Of a stretch of DNA of 6,186 nucleotides, positions 6,050 through 6,186 are shown piece after piece. The stretch spans positions 1 through 6,186 of the forward strand of contig CAMCUE010000074.1 of NCBI GenBank assembly GCA_945878705.1. The letters run 5' to 3'. Position numbers and translations under genes: made by a program. Within the stretch, counting starts at the first letter, position 1. The number at the start of each line of letters is the position of its first letter. This DNA comes from Ferrithrix thermotolerans DSM 19514 (GTDB lineage Bacteria > Actinomycetota > Acidimicrobiia > Acidimicrobiales > Ilumatobacteraceae). The notes under the pieces are model-generated. The model ran no database searches. It was not told the origin of the DNA and saw nothing but the letters and a program-made list of their open reading frames with translations.

Positions 6050-6186
6050 TTACCCGAGGCGTTCAATAATTGTGGCGTTTGCTAAGCCACCACCCTCACA
6101 CATGGTTTGCAAACCATAGCGACCACCAGTGCGCTCTAATTCATTTAGCAAAGTCGTCATCAGCCTTGTGCCTGATGCGCCAAGTG
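6050..6186 (-). CDS. Thiolase (acetyl-CoA C-acyltransferase), C-terminal fragment
   Basis: Only the last 44 residues are inside the window, ending at a TAA (6052-6050). They match the thiolase C-terminus closely: LGASGTRLM from the HPLGASG active-site loop, LLNELERTGGRYGLQ, then MCEGGGLANATIIERLG. The Cys of MCEGGG is the second catalytic cysteine (CxG), which acts as the acid/base in Claisen condensation or thiolysis; the first catalytic Cys and the His loop lie upstream, outside the window. Thiolases either cleave 3-ketoacyl-CoA in beta-oxidation or condense two acetyl-CoA. Which of these applies cannot be decided from this fragment. No functional link to the neighbouring cell-division genes is apparent. 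Confidence 0.93.
   Translation of the reverse strand, partial: LGASGTRLMTTLLNELERTGGRYGLQTMCEGGGLANATIIERLG

Overview
The window looks like chromosomal sequence from a small-genome actinobacterium, most likely an aquatic member of the Acidimicrobiia. That placement is inference. It rests on the actinobacterial Ser/Thr-kinase locus (FHA protein, PstP, PknB) next to trpG and crgA, on the CrgA sequence (a TPP motif before the membrane part and a WVPILMF-type first helix), on the Thr-rich C-terminal tail of PstP, and on moderate, AT-leaning base composition with very short intergenic gaps. No mobile element, CRISPR array, phage gene or clear sign of recent transfer was seen.

Layout. Positions 1-728 (+) hold the 3' part of a family-2 glycosyltransferase. 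A class II tRNA-Leu (anticodon CAG) lies at 738-820 on the minus strand. A tight three-gene plus-strand cluster follows: an FhaA-like DUF3662-FHA protein (876-1565), a membrane-anchored PP2C phosphatase PstP (GTG start, 1567-2748, 1 nt after the previous stop), and the PASTA-domain kinase PknB (2745-4745, ATGA overlap with pstP). The minus-strand trpG/pabA glutamine amidotransferase (4758-5345) converges on pknB across only 12 nt. A 67-nt divergent intergenic region with a perfect 8-bp inverted repeat separates it from crgA (5413-5754, +). A small membrane-anchored Cys-motif protein (5771-6028, -) and the C-terminal end of a thiolase (6050-6186, -) close the window.

How the genes work together. 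PknB senses cell-wall fragments through its four extracellular PASTA repeats and phosphorylates cytoplasmic targets. PstP reverses this. The FHA protein binds phosphothreonine and is probably a scaffold or substrate. CrgA coordinates septum formation with peptidoglycan synthesis. In better-known actinobacteria rodA, pbpA, pknA and fhaB sit inside this cluster. Here pstP and pknB are directly fused head to tail with none of them between, so the locus is a reduced version.

Translation signals are notable. None of the starts examined has a strong Shine-Dalgarno sequence, and two genes have -10-like hexamers placed so that their mRNAs would be leaderless or nearly so. I found no convincing undescribed system. 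The most checkable observations are the reduced kinase locus, the apparently leaderless and N-terminally short FHA gene, the trpG/crgA inverted repeat, and the small Cys-motif membrane protein.
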